Assembly: GCF_026262505.1 (NCBI RefSeq)
Contig: NC_067203.1
Coordinates: forward strand, 16,256,392-16,320,391
Length of the DNA stretch: 64,000 nucleotides
Origin: Trichomonas vaginalis G3
Lineage: Eukaryota > Parabasalia > Trichomonadida > Trichomonadidae
Direction: 5' to 3'
The notes below the pieces were generated by a model. It was not told the origin of the DNA and did no database searches. It saw nothing but the letters and a program-made list of their open reading frames with translations. Of the stretch, positions 21,052-30,419 are shown piece by piece. Each line of letters starts with the position of its first letter. Position 1 is the stretch's first letter. Made by a program: the position numbers and the translations under genes.

Positions 21052-21663
21052 TTAATCTTCAACTAATCCATAATCTATTGGGCCACCAATTTCTATTAGC
21101 TCGCTAGGATATCTCCATTCTACAGAAGATGTATTTAGATTGTATAAAACGTATTGACCACTCTTTGATACGCAAATTAGTACAAATGTAACATCTTGGT
21201 ATCCTTTTACAATGAAACGTGTTCCTTGGTCAGGAACATCTTCGTCTTTGATATAATTTGGTGGATAATTATGTGAAGGAAAAGAAAATGGACTTTTCCT
21301 TATAGGAGAGCTTTGAGAGCTCCTATCGTATGCACTCAATGGCTTTTCTTTTGGTCTAGATTGACTCAATGCTGATACAAAGAAACTTCGAGGATTTTGA
21401 GCATTAATACTCACAGCATGTTCTCTTTTTGTAGGTTTTAGTGGCTCAATAACTTGCATTTTATTCTTTTTTTCAGGTTCGGCAGGTTTTGCATTGACTA
21501 ATACTGGATTTGGATGACCTAGTTTAGTTTGAGTTTCTTCTTTGTCATGTGATGCCGTTGTTGATGGTTTTGATGAATCTTTTTTTACTAATGTGGCTAA
21601 TTTACTGAGGAAATCTTCTTTTTGTTTCTTCGTTTTATAAAAATGATTAAAAAAACCAATCAA
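21052..21663 (-). CDS. Hypothetical protein with a Lys/Ser/Pro-rich N-terminus
   Basis: An open frame of 203 codons. The N-terminal 135 residues are charged and low-complexity; the last 60 (GTRFIVKGYQDVTFVLICVS followed by a WRYPSELIEI stretch) look like a small folded beta domain of unknown type. The frame begins at a TTG just after a stop, with no in-frame ATG until Met69 at 21,459, yet the first 68 codons look coding. Either translation starts at 21,459, or a 5' exon or a frameshift is missed. It is transcribed away from the chromodomain gene with only about 85 bases between them. Confidence 0.5.
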   Translation of the reverse strand: MIGFFNHFYKTKKQKEDFLSKLATLVKKDSSKPSTTASHDKEETQTKLGHPNPVLVNAKPAEPEKKNKMQVIEPLKPTKREHAVSINAQNPRSFFVSALSQSRPKEKPLSAYDRSSQSSPIRKSPFSFPSHNYPPNYIKDEDVPDQGTRFIVKGYQDVTFVLICVSKSGQYVLYNLNTSSVEWRYPSELIEIGGPIDYGLVED

Positions 21664-21748
21664 AAATCAAACAATCTTGTATCTATATATACATTACATT
21701 AGCTTTTTTAAATGATTTTTGAATTGTTTTTTTGGTAATTTTTTTTAT

Positions 21749-22306
21749 ATGGCTTCTTCGAAAGAACAAGAAGAATACGAAGTAGAAAAAATCTTGAATT
21801 ATGGATATATTGATGGCGTACTATCATATCATGTGAAATGGGTCGGCTATGATGATCCTAAAGACATGACTTGGGAACCATATCATCATCTTTCTACTTG
21901 CAAGTCACTTGTTAAGGAATACTTTAAATCTCTTGGAATAAAGAAGCCTCCTGAGAAAGAACCAAAGCCAACTGAAGCAAAACCACATAAACCTCCGATT
22001 CATAGAGAAAAACATGAAAAAACAGAAGTCAAAGAAATAAAGCAAACCCAAGAAAAGGTTCCAGTTAAAAGAGAACTAATTCCTTTGCAAAATTATTTAG
22101 CACAAAAATTACCAGATTTTAAATGCCCAAATACAAAGGATACAACATGGTTTCCAAAGCAAAATCCAAAAACTATTGATTCACAGTACACATATTTCCC
22201 AATTTTCACAAATAAAAATTCTCAATCATTTGATCTTCAAGGAAAACAAATATCACGAAATACAGCAATTTTACTCTTCCCATCAATGTTTACCGATTCA
22301 AATTGA
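21749..22306 (+). CDS. Chromodomain protein
   Basis: 185 residues from the ATG at 21,749; an upstream in-frame ATG at 21,719 would add ten hydrophobic residues and is less likely. Residues about 9-60 form a clear chromodomain: EYEVEKILNYGYIDGVLSYHVKWVGYDD with the aromatic-cage pattern Y...W...TWEP. Chromodomains bind methyl-lysine on histone tails, as in HP1/Polycomb. The remainder is Lys/Pro-rich with no chromoshadow domain recognised. Likely nuclear. The domain resembles host HP1-type proteins more than retroelement integrase chromodomains, because no integrase is attached. Confidence 0.8.
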   Translation: MASSKEQEEYEVEKILNYGYIDGVLSYHVKWVGYDDPKDMTWEPYHHLSTCKSLVKEYFKSLGIKKPPEKEPKPTEAKPHKPPIHREKHEKTEVKEIKQTQEKVPVKRELIPLQNYLAQKLPDFKCPNTKDTTWFPKQNPKTIDSQYTYFPIFTNKNSQSFDLQGKQISRNTAILLFPSMFTDSN

Positions 22307-22612
22307 AGATATTTAATATTATAATGAAAAGTAACAAATAATTACATGTTTAATATATGATTGCATGTAACTCTTACTAGTAGTAATTTTTTATACTGAT
22401 TTGGTCAATGAAAACAAAAAAATCCAAAAATAATATTTCATTCGAAAGAAAAGAAAGACAAGCTTCAGAAATTCGAATACCACAAAGTTCATATCATAAA
22501 CTTTGGATTAAAACCAAATCAGAAAAAAATTATTTGAAAATTTTGTTTAATTTTTATATTTTGTTGTTTTGTTTAGTAAAAATATAAATAATAAGTAGTA
22601 TACTCTATACAT
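22307..22612. other. Convergent intergenic spacer
   Basis: About 300 AT-rich bases between two converging genes; no further feature seen. Confidence 0.45.
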
Positions 22613-24292
22613 TTATTCAGATTTTGGCTTAATTTCATCCAAATCTTTCTTATCTTCACAATTTTTATTTTGAACAGGTTTCTTATTATCAGATTTGTCT
22701 TCTTCAGACTTATCTTGGTCTATTTTACCTTCTTCTGATTTTTTATCAGAATCAGTTTTATTTTTTTCTTCTTTTTGTTCGGAGGATTTCGGTTCTTGTG
22801 TCTTTTTATCGTCTGGCTTCTTTTGGTCTGACTTTTGGGAAGATTTCGAATTATCCGGTTTTGATGACGAAGAAGGTTCGATTCTTGTGTGGTCATACAT
22901 TCCACAGATGAATAAGAACACAAATATGACGACAACAAGTCCGAAAATGATAGGAAGTGGAATAACAATTTGAATCCAAGTCAAAACGAGTTTTCCATTG
23001 GAAATTTCGATTCCAGAGAATACTGAAAGTATTTGGTCAACTATGTTTGATACAGGATCGTCTTTAATGACCTCTCCTTCGTCTTTTAATCCATCATTTC
23101 TGTAAAGTCTTGAACAAACGGAAAGTAAGTCATCAGGGCTATTGATATCGATAGTCATGAATTTATTTCCATCAATAGCTACCCATCCGTTCTTAATTCC
23201 AAGAGATTTGGAAAATGATGGTCGTAATAGCGCTGTATTGAAAGGTCCGTCGTAAATAGTATCGATATATGTTGTATTGGGTATTTCTGTTGATGCGACG
23301 CACCAAGGATTGCAAATTTGTTTGTAATTAGCTCTATTAATCTCTGGGAACACAGGAGTGCAGTATTCTTCGATATCGTCAAGCAGATGTCTTCCACTTG
23401 TCTGTATTTGTATTGGTTGTGTTCGATGGCCGCGGAAAATCAAGACACATGGAGATTTTCGAATTCCATAATGAGTCTTGATTTCTTCGGTTTCGGCGAT
23501 TGAAGCGAATGTAGCGTATGAATTTATTTGTGATGCTGCGTATCTTAAATGAACAGAAACTCCAGAATTTGAAGTTATTTCTAAAACGTGAGTTTTTGTG
23601 GAATCTAGCTCAAGCCAGTTATCAAGTTGAGTTTTTCCATGGAGCTTCTTAACGGAGGACTTCCAAAACTTGAAAATATGCTCAATTGCTTGTTCATTTG
23701 ATCTAAATGTAGTTGCGATCTTCTTTCCTTGTACCGTACCGTTAACGTATCGAATTGAATAATATGCTGGCAAAGTCTTGACTCCAAGAGCTTCGACCAT
23801 CGAAGGAGAAGCAGATGCATCCAACTTTCCGACTTTTACGTATTGTTTGATATCTTTAGCGAATTCATCAAAGATTTGTGATTGAGCTGGACACTCTGGA
23901 CAATCGAAATGTTGTGTAACAAGTACTATCCATTCGCTTCCATCTCTAGCTAAAGATGGGAAGATATGTTGATTGATCATTGGTATAGGTTCGTTTCTTG
24001 TATATCCTGTATCTTCTCTTTGATTAGTTTTTTCTTTGATGCGACCATCGCGATCAAATTGCATTTTCTTTTCTTGATCTGATAATATTTCGTATGCGTC
24101 TGTAACCTTGATGAACATATGATAAGAATCCTCATCCTTATGCCTGTCTGGATGGCAACTAAAAACTAATTTTCTGTAAGCTTTTTTAATCTCATCCATG
24201 GATGCGAGTTTCGAAACTCCTAAGATCTTATATGGATCTTCGTTAGGAAGAAGCTTTGCTGAGATAAAAGAAAAGAAGAGAAATTGAAACAT
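22613..24292 (-). CDS. ER J-domain co-chaperone with thioredoxin-like domain and TM anchor (DNAJC16/ERdj-like)
   Basis: 559 residues: signal peptide (1-12), J domain (19-85) with HPD at 47-49, thioredoxin-like domain (about 115-215) with a CPEC redox-type motif in HFDCPECPAQ, a second degenerate thioredoxin-like region, a TM segment at about 430-455 (PLPIIFGLVVVIFVFLFIC), and a Lys/Asp/Glu/Ser-rich tail of about 98 residues. The J domain would stimulate a lumenal Hsp70; the thioredoxin fold suggests disulfide or substrate handling. The topology (lumenal J domain, one TM, long charged cytosolic tail) resembles DNAJC16. It shares a repeat-bearing promoter with the small gene at 24,484. Confidence 0.75.
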   Translation of the reverse strand: MFQFLFFSFISAKLLPNEDPYKILGVSKLASMDEIKKAYRKLVFSCHPDRHKDEDSYHMFIKVTDAYEILSDQEKKMQFDRDGRIKEKTNQREDTGYTRNEPIPMINQHIFPSLARDGSEWIVLVTQHFDCPECPAQSQIFDEFAKDIKQYVKVGKLDASASPSMVEALGVKTLPAYYSIRYVNGTVQGKKIATTFRSNEQAIEHIFKFWKSSVKKLHGKTQLDNWLELDSTKTHVLEITSNSGVSVHLRYAASQINSYATFASIAETEEIKTHYGIRKSPCVLIFRGHRTQPIQIQTSGRHLLDDIEEYCTPVFPEINRANYKQICNPWCVASTEIPNTTYIDTIYDGPFNTALLRPSFSKSLGIKNGWVAIDGNKFMTIDINSPDDLLSVCSRLYRNDGLKDEGEVIKDDPVSNIVDQILSVFSGIEISNGKLVLTWIQIVIPLPIIFGLVVVIFVFLFICGMYDHTRIEPSSSSKPDNSKSSQKSDQKKPDDKKTQEPKSSEQKEEKNKTDSDKKSEEGKIDQDKSEEDKSDNKKPVQNKNCEDKKDLDEIKPKSE

Positions 24293-24303
24293 TGTAAATT
24301 AAA

Positions 24304-24391
24304 ATTTCTGACATGTAAAAAATATCACTTTACATAGTAATTTTTCCATAAAAAAGTCAGATTTCTGACATGTAAACACATTACTTTACAT
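24304..24391. promoter_or_regulatory. Duplicated inverted-repeat motif in a divergent promoter
   Basis: Two copies at 24304-24335 and 24361-24391 of ATTTCTGACATGTAAA followed 7-8 bases later by ACTTTACAT. ATGTAAA and TTTACAT form an inverted repeat inside each copy. They lie between the divergent J-domain gene and the 24,484 gene, a good place for a transcription-factor site. Confidence 0.5.
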
Positions 24392-24483
24392 AAGAAAGCG
24401 AGGCAAAATTTCTGACTAATTCACCATGGGCTTCAATTTGCCATATAAATTTTCCACATTTTTTTTTCAAGCAGAAGAAAAGA

Positions 24484-24798
24484 ATGTCAGAAGGAGATGT
24501 ATCAGCTATAGTTTACATAGATGAGGACTCGACAAAACTTACATTATCGAGCTATAAGATAACATTTGTAAAAATTTTTAACCAGGCTTGCCAAGCATTG
24601 AATTTGCAATCAGACGATGTGAATGCCAATATTACAAATTATAAAATAGAAATCTACCAAAACGAGGATGAATTCCAAGAAGATCATAGTTTGAATAATA
24701 ATTGCGATTATAATCAAGAAATCAATACAATCTTCCAGTCTAATGATACCTTTAAATCCCCAGTTATCAAATTTACAAGTTCCAATGCAGCTGCTTAA
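24484..24798 (+). CDS. Small acidic hypothetical protein
   Basis: 104 residues beginning MSEGDVSAIVYIDED, with no signal or TM segment. Two short hydrophobic strands around residues 15-40 suggest a small fold; the rest is Asn/Asp/Glu-rich. Family not recognised. Support comes from a compact ATG-to-stop frame with a promoter region shared with the J-domain gene; the overlapping minus-strand frame looks less coding-like. Confidence 0.5.
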   Translation: MSEGDVSAIVYIDEDSTKLTLSSYKITFVKIFNQACQALNLQSDDVNANITNYKIEIYQNEDEFQEDHSLNNNCDYNQEINTIFQSNDTFKSPVIKFTSSNAAA

Positions 24799-25035
24799 GC
24801 TAAACTTATGATTATTTAAAAGTTTCAAGTTTTTTTTTTAATATTTTTTTTTGTTTACCTATTAATATCATTATTTACTTACGATTTTTTCCCCTCTATT
24901 TCTATAATTTTCCATATCATTTAATGAGCGATTCTCTTTTGTTTCCGAATTTCAGAAAAAATATGGTTGGAAAATGTAATTTACGCAAAAAAATATAAAC
25001 GCATTTTGTACATTGTTTATTAAATATACAAAAAT

Positions 25036-26154
25036 TTATTTTGGAGGAGCGAAAGAAGTTCCAAATAATCTGAATTTCTCGAAAACTGCCTTTGGATCAG
25101 CTTTGTATTGTTCAGCGAATAACCAGTTCTCCTCTGCATCAAATTTTGCACTCAAAGCTTCACCTTTCCAGCAAGAAGTAATTGGATCTTCTGGGAAGTA
25201 CATTCTTGGCTTAGCGTTTAATGGGTTAAGCTCAGTAAGTTCATTTAATAATCTTTCTTTGAGTCCTTTGAGCTTTGAAGTTCCTCCAGTCAAAATAATA
25301 TTCTTCCATAATTCTCCTCTTGCTGGAAGATCAGAAGCTTCAATGGACTTGGCAATAATTTCCGCGGCGCTAAGAGATTCAATAAACTGGGATATTTCTG
25401 GATCGGCCGTTGGATTATCTGGATCAGAAGCGGATTGTTCATTAAGAGCTGGTCGGAACAAAGTTTCGCCGCATGTTAAATTAAACATGAGATCCTCATT
25501 ATCTTCAATTGATGCCATTTTGCTTCGGAGATTTGGTAATGGAACTTCTGCGTTTGTTTCCTTCATTTCCCTGACTTTTTTAAGATCTTCACCGGTACTA
25601 ATTTGGTCCATATCAAGAGTGAGACGCGCTGTAAATAAATCTAATGAATGGCCAGCAAGATATGATCTTTTAATTGCTTGAGGAATAACGTAGTCATCGA
25701 CTAATGGGATGCATTGCATTACATCGTGACCAATATCAAGACATATGCATGTATTAATAGCATATGAAATAGCTGTGAAATAGGCTTGTGGCTTAATCGA
25801 AATTGCCTGAGCTTCGAGTAAATCGAAGCAAAAGTCTGAAAGGTATTTAATGTGTTCTAACGATGAAAATGGTGTTTCCGTTAAAACAACACGTAATTCA
25901 TCTGGTTCATTCTCGCCAAGTAGTTTATCGAAAACTGAGCCGATAATGAATGCGATTCTTTCTTTACAAGCTATTTCACCGTTTGCAATTGCCTTTTTGA
26001 GTTTTTTATCCGCAGGCAATGGCATATTTATTGGAAAGTTTATATTGTCTTCAGGAAAATCGGAAGGAATAATAAAATCCGGTTTTTCTGATGTAGAAAG
26101 ACCTGCCTTTATTGTGTCACTGCCAAAATCGAATACAAGAGTGGCTTTTCCCAT
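25036..26154 (-). CDS. Divergent actin-family (actin-related) protein
   Basis: 372 residues from the ATG at 26,154, preferred over an ATG 17 codons upstream because MGKATLVFDFGSDTIKAG is the usual actin-fold opening and an initiator-like TCAGATTT lies at 26,163-26,170. The actin ATP-binding elements are present in order: phosphate-1 VFDFGSDTIKAGLS, phosphate-2 CLDIGHDVMQCIPL and adenosine motif ILTGGTSKLKGL. The length matches actin (about 375), but sequence is far from conventional actin, so it should be an actin-related protein (cytoskeletal, dynactin-type or nuclear). The subfamily cannot be assigned. It is the last host gene before the Maverick. Confidence 0.72.
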   Translation of the reverse strand: MGKATLVFDFGSDTIKAGLSTSEKPDFIIPSDFPEDNINFPINMPLPADKKLKKAIANGEIACKERIAFIIGSVFDKLLGENEPDELRVVLTETPFSSLEHIKYLSDFCFDLLEAQAISIKPQAYFTAISYAINTCICLDIGHDVMQCIPLVDDYVIPQAIKRSYLAGHSLDLFTARLTLDMDQISTGEDLKKVREMKETNAEVPLPNLRSKMASIEDNEDLMFNLTCGETLFRPALNEQSASDPDNPTADPEISQFIESLSAAEIIAKSIEASDLPARGELWKNIILTGGTSKLKGLKERLLNELTELNPLNAKPRMYFPEDPITSCWKGEALSAKFDAEENWLFAEQYKADPKAVFEKFRLFGTSFAPPK

Positions 26155-26666
26155 TGTTAAGTAAATCTGACACTTTTTACGTAAAAGACTAGATTTATTC
26201 AACAAATTTGATTTGAAAATGAATATGGATTGGTAATTGTGAAAACTTTATTTCAACGGACTAAAATTTGAGACCATTGTCACTTTTTAAATTGGAATGT
26301 CAAAAATTGATATAAAAATGAGACCGCCCAGAATATGTCATATCCTTCCGCTACTGTTTTTGAAAAGTTATCATCCTATGCATTCATTCGTTAAATGTAT
26401 ATAAATCTTGGATCTTGAACCCATATAAGTTGTTTTGTTGGCAGATTAGATAAATTAGAAAATTCAATAGTTTAAAAACAAAAATCTGAAAGGTTTTTAA
26501 TTATAATCTTGATATAATTTTGATTGTGATATAAATCTAGAGGTCCTGCTATTATCATTCATATTTTTGTTCAAATCCATTATACGATTTAAAACATATT
26601 GAACTGAAACTGATAATTTTTGAAAATACAGAATGAAATAAACAATTTGATTGATTATTTAACAGT

Positions 26667-26672
<6 letters not shown>
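26155..26672. other. Host spacer with the left insertion site
   Basis: AT-rich spacer upstream of the actin-related gene, ending in the AGTAAA that abuts the Maverick. No gene seen. Confidence 0.5.
26667..26672. repeat. Left target-site duplication, AGTAAA
   Basis: AGTAAA immediately precedes the terminal A-run and is repeated at 50,953-50,958 immediately after the terminal T-run. Six bases is the known Polinton duplication length. Since the element begins with A, the exact edge is ambiguous by a few bases. Confidence 0.6.
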
Positions 26673-26706
<34 letters not shown>

Positions 26707-26968
26707 AGTGGGGCCTCCAGGCACTTCGTGCCCTCTAGCCCCTAAGATGTTTTAGTATAAAATGCAGTTTATATAAAATGAGGTTTTTTTGGGTGAAGGG
26801 GGCTTCCCAGGCACTTCGTGCCTTCTAGCCCTAAAAATTTTTGAAAGTCGTTGCTGTTGACTTTTCGGTAAAAAAATAGTATAACTATGTCCGGACAAGT
26901 AAGGGTCTATCGTCGCTACAGAAAAGTTACGGGCGTTCCAAAGAAGTATACTTTGAGAAGCCTTTTCT
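26673..26968 (+). repeat. Left terminal inverted repeat
   Basis: Matches the reverse complement of 50,662-50,952 with few differences, from the A-run through to AGAAGCCTTTTCT. Contains two hairpin copies of GGCACTTCGTGCC and the start of a small basic ORF. Confidence 0.92.
26718..26835. repeat. Paired GGCAC-TTC-GTGCC hairpins in the TIR
   Basis: CAGGCACTTCGTGCC followed by T/C-TCTAGCCC occurs twice in each TIR, about 90 bases apart. Each is a perfect 5-6 bp stem with a TTC loop; likely sites for a protein that acts on the termini. Confidence 0.6.
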
Positions 26969-26994
26969 CCATTTTAAAACAAGATAGAATATGA
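26887..26994 (+). CDS. Small basic peptide ORF inside the left TIR
   Basis: 35 codons starting MSGQVRVYRRYRKVTGVPKK. The first 27 residues are repeated exactly from the right TIR (start at 50,743), where the frame runs on in phase toward the methyltransferase. The peptide is strongly basic (Arg/Lys/Tyr). Beyond residue 27 the left copy diverges and stops. It may be a real small DNA-binding peptide or simply the untranslated leader of the methyltransferase kept inside the TIR. It lacks the TTTTTA box seen before other element genes. Confidence 0.35.
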   Translation: MSGQVRVYRRYRKVTGVPKKYTLRSLFSILKQDRI

Positions 26995-27024
26995 GAGAGT
27001 TCCTATAAACCGGAGAAAGTGTCA
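26983..27024 (+). pseudogene. Remnant of the adenine methyltransferase 3' end beside the left TIR
   Basis: This 42-base stretch matches the reverse complement of 49,845-49,886, near the C-terminal codons of the right-end methyltransferase gene, with two mismatches (IEYERxPINRxKCH). It sits 14 bases after the left TIR similarity ends, so the left end carries the two edges of the methyltransferase region without its middle. Confidence 0.7.
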
Positions 27025-27064
27025 TATAAACATCTGTCAAAAACCGCTTTTTAACTTCACTTAA

Positions 27065-29734
27065 ATGCCACGTAAGATACGTAAGAATATACGTAAGAGG
27101 AAGAGAACATTGAAACATCCAATAGTAAGACTGACACCACAACAACAGTTGCAACAACAAATGCTGAATGACCCCACTATGTTGCAACAAATGTCAAGCA
27201 ATCCTATGCTTTTAAACCGAGTTGTTGGTGCACAGAGTGGAGGTTTAAGAGCGGCACTTTTAGCGAAAATGGCAGGCTATGGTGGAGCTGCAGACGGAAC
27301 AGCCTATAACCCTCAAAGTCAAATGAATTTGAGTTCGCTCAAAAATCAAATAGCAGATGTCAAAAAGTCAAACATAGACATACAGAAGCAAATAAGTGAA
27401 AACGAAAAGAAACTAGAATATGACAGACACACAAAGAAACTCAATGAGTTAAACGTAGAGAAAAAGAAGAAAGAAGAACAACTGAAAGAACTAAGTACAG
27501 AGCAATATGCGAAAAAAGTGTCAGAAAAAGCAGCAGAAGTAGCAAAAATGGAACAAGATGTCATAAATTTGAAAAACCATACTACTCAATATAAAGTACT
27601 GAAAGATGAAGAGATAAAACAAAAAGCCCTGAAGACATATATGGATAGCGATGAGTATAAAAAAGAAGTTGAAGCAAATGTAAAGGCAGAAAAACTTTTA
27701 CAGTTGCAAAACCAAACCGTACAGTATGAAAACTTAGCACAAGAAAGTAAAAATGACGACGCGGCTATGCAAAAGGCAATGAAAAGCACAGAATATATAA
27801 AAGCTAACAATGACTGGTTAGATGCCCAAGCCAACGCTAAAGCAGCCCAGCTCATAGGGTCAATAAGGACAAAAATACAAGCGGATGAAGACAGTTCAAA
27901 TGAAGCTTTAACGAATGCTGACTTTAAGAACGCCTTCGAAGCTCTTCATAGTAAGGTGAAACTAGTGAACGACTTCTCATCTGGAAAGAAACTGAAGTCT
28001 GAAGGTTTCGACAAAGAGTTAAAAGAAGTAGCACAAAATATGACGAAAATAACAGATGCAGCAACGAGACAGGCAGTTCAAAGTGCCTATGACGCCGTTA
28101 GAGCAACTGTTGTGAAAAGTCAAGAAAAAGAGTTACAACAGACCAAAACAGACCTAGTAAATGCTTTCTTAAGAACGAAAAGTCAGGTAGGACATTACGC
28201 TGCAGATGGAACATATGTGCCAGCTGGTGGAACTTATATACCACCAAACCCTCCAAGAGAAGCACCTGCACCAGGACTACCTAAAACATTTACATCGTCA
28301 CATGGACACAGACACAGGCATGCACCAAAACCAACACAACAACCAACACAACAACCAACACAACAACCAGCACAACAACCAGCACAACAACCAACAGTTC
28401 AAAACCCTGCACAACAACCAACACAACAACCAGCACAACAACCAGCACAACAACCAACACAACAACAACCACAAACAGAGCAAGGACATAAAAGAAGTAG
28501 AGAACAAGGAAACCAAGAATTCTTAAAAATGCTGAAGGAAGAGTATGGTTACCCAGATACTATTGACTTTAGTGACAGATATAAAGAAGCTATTAGAAAG
28601 TTCAAGGATGGAAATACTGACCCGAACCTATTTAGCTTTATGGCTCTGCACCAAAGGGGATATAATCTCAAACCTGGAAAATACAAGCTCGCTAAGGGAT
28701 ATGATTTAATAGCATATCATCCAAATGACATGGATGAATTTACTCCGAGATATTTGATGTCAGAGCTAAATGACAATTTAACTCTCTTCATGAAACGCGT
28801 AAAAAATAGAGACGGAACGAAAGAAGAAAGGTTTATGAGTCCGGATGACTTAGAAAGGGAACTTGTTAAAAACGGTCTCGGAATATATGAAATGCCACCA
28901 GATGAGGTACAAGAAACTCCACAGGAAGAAGTTCAGATACAACCAGACATGGAAGAAATAGTTCAGCAACAACAGCTAGAAGAGCCTGAAGGAAACGAAC
29001 AAGTCACTCCTTTGGAAACTAACTTCACAGAACTAGATGAAGATTTGGAACAGCCGAAAAATCTTGACCCTCAACAAGAGTATGCGGAGAATATGGAATA
29101 TTTCCAAGAGTCTAAAAAAAATTCGGCTGACATAGTAGAAGAATATCGAAAAATGTTTGCCGACATACAAAAGACTCCAACACCAGATGAAAATATTCAG
29201 CAAAGAATGGAAGTACTGAAAGAAAATGTACATAAATACAACAACCCTTTTTACTTACGAGCATTTAACGTTCAATCTTCGGATGAACTCGGTGAAAATA
29301 AAAGGTTAAATTTCAACAAAACATATAGAAATGAAACATTGTTTAAAGTTCATTCAGAACCTAACCAAGATGGAAACAAACCTACTTTTGTTTCTGCAGA
29401 CTATGGAACTACAATGAGATGGGGTCATAAAGCTAATCCGGATAGGTGGTTCATAAACTTACAACCTCAATTCCAAGAAGTTGTAGACGCAATGGAAGTG
29501 AATGGTGAACCAGATATAGCTGGTATTTTAAGCGCGGCTTTAATGCCATTGAAAGATATGAAAGATGCAGATATTTTGGACCAGTATGAAATGAACATGG
29601 CTGATGGAAATATAACACCTGACGTTCTAGAACATTTATCTCAAAGAAACTACACAGAACATAGAGATGGTATATTTGGTGAAGAGTTAGAAAGAGAGTT
29701 AGGAGAGAGAAGGAAGAGAACCTATTGTACATGA
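27065..29734 (+). CDS. Large element-encoded coiled-coil protein, degraded 3' end
   Basis: 889 residues: very basic start (MPRKIRKNIRKRKRTLKHP), Gln-rich segment, long coiled coil (about 90-240) rich in Lys/Glu/Gln, a QQPTQQPAQ repeat region (about 425-475), then a mixed alpha/beta region. The start is supported by TTTTTA 11 bases before the ATG. Coding potential does not end at the TGA at 29,734: in other frames it continues with several breaks to 30,331 (WVKAFPFTKDIVGNMERKPE; later a Lys/Ser-rich tail), so the ancestral protein was about 1080 residues. Family not recognised; first gene in the left arm and next to the capsid gene, so a virion or scaffold role is possible. Confidence 0.7.
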   Translation: MPRKIRKNIRKRKRTLKHPIVRLTPQQQLQQQMLNDPTMLQQMSSNPMLLNRVVGAQSGGLRAALLAKMAGYGGAADGTAYNPQSQMNLSSLKNQIADVKKSNIDIQKQISENEKKLEYDRHTKKLNELNVEKKKKEEQLKELSTEQYAKKVSEKAAEVAKMEQDVINLKNHTTQYKVLKDEEIKQKALKTYMDSDEYKKEVEANVKAEKLLQLQNQTVQYENLAQESKNDDAAMQKAMKSTEYIKANNDWLDAQANAKAAQLIGSIRTKIQADEDSSNEALTNADFKNAFEALHSKVKLVNDFSSGKKLKSEGFDKELKEVAQNMTKITDAATRQAVQSAYDAVRATVVKSQEKELQQTKTDLVNAFLRTKSQVGHYAADGTYVPAGGTYIPPNPPREAPAPGLPKTFTSSHGHRHRHAPKPTQQPTQQPTQQPAQQPAQQPTVQNPAQQPTQQPAQQPAQQPTQQQPQTEQGHKRSREQGNQEFLKMLKEEYGYPDTIDFSDRYKEAIRKFKDGNTDPNLFSFMALHQRGYNLKPGKYKLAKGYDLIAYHPNDMDEFTPRYLMSELNDNLTLFMKRVKNRDGTKEERFMSPDDLERELVKNGLGIYEMPPDEVQETPQEEVQIQPDMEEIVQQQQLEEPEGNEQVTPLETNFTELDEDLEQPKNLDPQQEYAENMEYFQESKKNSADIVEEYRKMFADIQKTPTPDENIQQRMEVLKENVHKYNNPFYLRAFNVQSSDELGENKRLNFNKTYRNETLFKVHSEPNQDGNKPTFVSADYGTTMRWGHKANPDRWFINLQPQFQEVVDAMEVNGEPDIAGILSAALMPLKDMKDADILDQYEMNMADGNITPDVLEHLSQRNYTEHRDGIFGEELERELGERRKRTYCT
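28331..28466 (+). repeat. Short tandem repeat coding for QQPTQQPAQ units
   Basis: Twelve-base units of CAACAACCAACA / CAACAACCAGCA repeated about ten times, interrupted by one different segment, inside the large coiled-coil gene. Confidence 0.85.
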
Positions 29735-30419
29735 CCTTGCAAACGAAGTTTACAAAATGTCATAAAAACTTACTTTGCAGACGATTGAACCGAGAAGGGA
29801 TGAATATTTAAGAAAACTCAAATGGACAGTACCAAATGAAATGTTAGTATTGAAAAACATTTCCTTGACAAAATAAACCAACTACAGAAATAAATGACGC
29901 AAGACTGAAGATTGGGTAAAAGCTTTCCCATTCACAAAAGATATAGTTGGTAACATGGAAAGAAAACCAGAATGGCTACAAAAACATATATTTGGAAACG
30001 AGCTTATTCCATATGGACAGGCTCTGTTTGAAGAGCTTGAACCGGAAACTCAGAAAAGAGTCATGCAAACAATAAGCGACGACTCAATACAAACTATGAC
30101 AAACTCTTTCTAGGATATAGGTTACCTGAGATGCGACAGAGCCAAAAGGCAAAAAGGACATGGGAAATTTACAACATACTAGGTGAACATGAGGCAAAGA
30201 TGCAACAACTTGAAGCAGAGGGCAAGTTACCAAAAGCGACACCAAAGAAGAAAGAGAAGAGTTGGAGAAAAGTAGAAGAAGTAACTTCATCTAGTGAAAG
30301 TAGTGGCAATGAAGGAAAAAGAAAGAGTTAAAAACTCAGTCAGGAAGAAAGTAAAGCTTGGTCCACGTGGGTTCTATTATGACATATAAATCCAACTATT
30401 CTATTTTTACCCATATGAA

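Noticed and set aside
28290..28526. Minus-strand and alternative-frame ORFs made of VVV/LCWLL or NNQH repeats
   Set aside because: Shadows of the CAACAACCA repeat inside the large plus-strand gene.
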